Shown here one piece after another: positions 41,651-41,830 of a stretch of DNA of 41,830 bases. Below the pieces are notes generated by a model, which saw nothing but the letters and a program-made list of their open reading frames with translations, ran no database searches and was not told the DNA's origin. Position 1 is the stretch's first letter, and each line of letters starts with the position of its first letter. The DNA is from Bryobacteraceae bacterium (GTDB lineage Bacteria; Acidobacteriota; Terriglobia; Bryobacterales; Bryobacteraceae): positions 1 through 41,830 of the forward strand of contig JASHNT010000034.1 in NCBI GenBank assembly GCA_030041495.1, written 5' to 3'. The position numbers and the translations under genes are program-made.

Positions 41651-41830
41651 AACACCACTTGGCGGGCGGGAGTTGTTAGCCGATACTGGCGGCATGTCAA
41701 AGACACAGGAATCGCGGCGGGAGTTCTGGCGTCAGTTGGTGGCCGAGCAACAGCAGAGCGGAATGTCGGTTCGGGCGATCTGCCGACAGCGCGGGGCCAG
41801 CGAGCATAGTTTTTATCAGTGGCGCAAACG
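41650..41830 (+). mobile_element. Left part of an IS66-type insertion sequence, cut by the window edge
   Basis: The presence of an IS66 TnpA-like gene start at 41694 and the break in the WG-repeat frame at about 41650 place the element's end close to 41645-41655. The exact terminal inverted repeat and target duplication cannot be fixed, because only one end is in the window. Confidence 0.6.
41694..41830 (+). CDS. tnpA: IS66-type accessory protein TnpA, partial
   Basis: 45 codons from ATG 41694 to the window edge: SKTQESRREFWRQLVAEQQQ, SGMSVRAICRQRGASEHSFY, QWRKR. The helix-turn-helix with S-V-R-x-I-C and S-x-x-x-F-Y-x-W-R-K-R is the N-terminal DNA-binding part of the IS66 OrfA/TnpA accessory proteins. 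The gene continues beyond the window. Confidence 0.8.
   Translation, partial: MSKTQESRREFWRQLVAEQQQSGMSVRAICRQRGASEHSFYQWRK

Noticed and set aside
1-41830. CRISPR array, integrase or prophage genes
   Set aside because: No regularly spaced repeats, Cas-like or phage structural proteins were seen; the only mobile signal is the IS66-type end at the right border.

Overview
The window looks like a chromosomal segment of an Acidobacteriota member, most likely Bryobacterales/Solibacter-like. I infer this from gene content: a TIGR03435-type secreted protein, a PSCyt-type cytochrome (DUF1587/1592/1588/1585) beside a DUF1552 Tat protein and an ankyrin protein, GC-rich coding DNA, and many GTG/TTG starts. 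No rRNA or tRNA gene was seen, so the placement rests on protein families only.

Layout. (1) 1-7211, minus strand: a TIGR03435 protein cut by the left edge, a DUF1015 protein, and two groups of Tad-type pilus-assembly genes (TadE/TadG-like, one with a vWA domain) separated by lgt. No Tad ATPase, secretin or Flp pilin gene is present. (2) 7212-10061, plus strand: an exported GlcG/HbpS-like protein and an exported metallo-beta-lactamase-fold protein with a Gly/Arg-rich insert. (3) 10190-10474: a decayed multihaem cytochrome c gene. (4) 10524-16047, minus: an ankyrin / DUF1552 / PSCyt operon, facing a divergent exported monohaem protein at 16256-17533. (5) 17870-26916: the most unusual block. It holds two paralogous one-module A-T-TE (adenylation, carrier, thioesterase) enzymes, a class I O-methyltransferase, a GT4 glycosyltransferase and an SLC13-type transporter, and looks like a small, unassigned biosynthetic locus. 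Both TE domains have Cys at the nucleophile position, and one has also lost the catalytic His. (6) 27325-39018, minus: a complete urea-use region. Urease genes run ureF-ureD-ureAB (fused)-ureC-ureG and are followed by a porin and urtABCDE. ureE is missing, and UreG carries a His-rich C-terminal tail coded directly after a C8 tract. A good promoter lies about 400 nt upstream of the porin, which implies a long structured leader. (7) 39132-41830: an accessory region with a TonB-C remnant, a HigB/HigA-like toxin-antitoxin pair whose antitoxin has a one-base frameshift, a 5'-truncated Rhs fragment, a WG-repeat gene cut at its 5' end, and the start of an IS66-type element.

How the parts work together. 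The porin and UrtABCDE would bring urea across both membranes; urease (UreABC matured by UreD/F/G) would hydrolyse it. In the A-T-TE locus, carboxylic acids would be activated on the two synthetases and the product methylated and glycosylated. That pathway is inference from domain content; the product is unknown.
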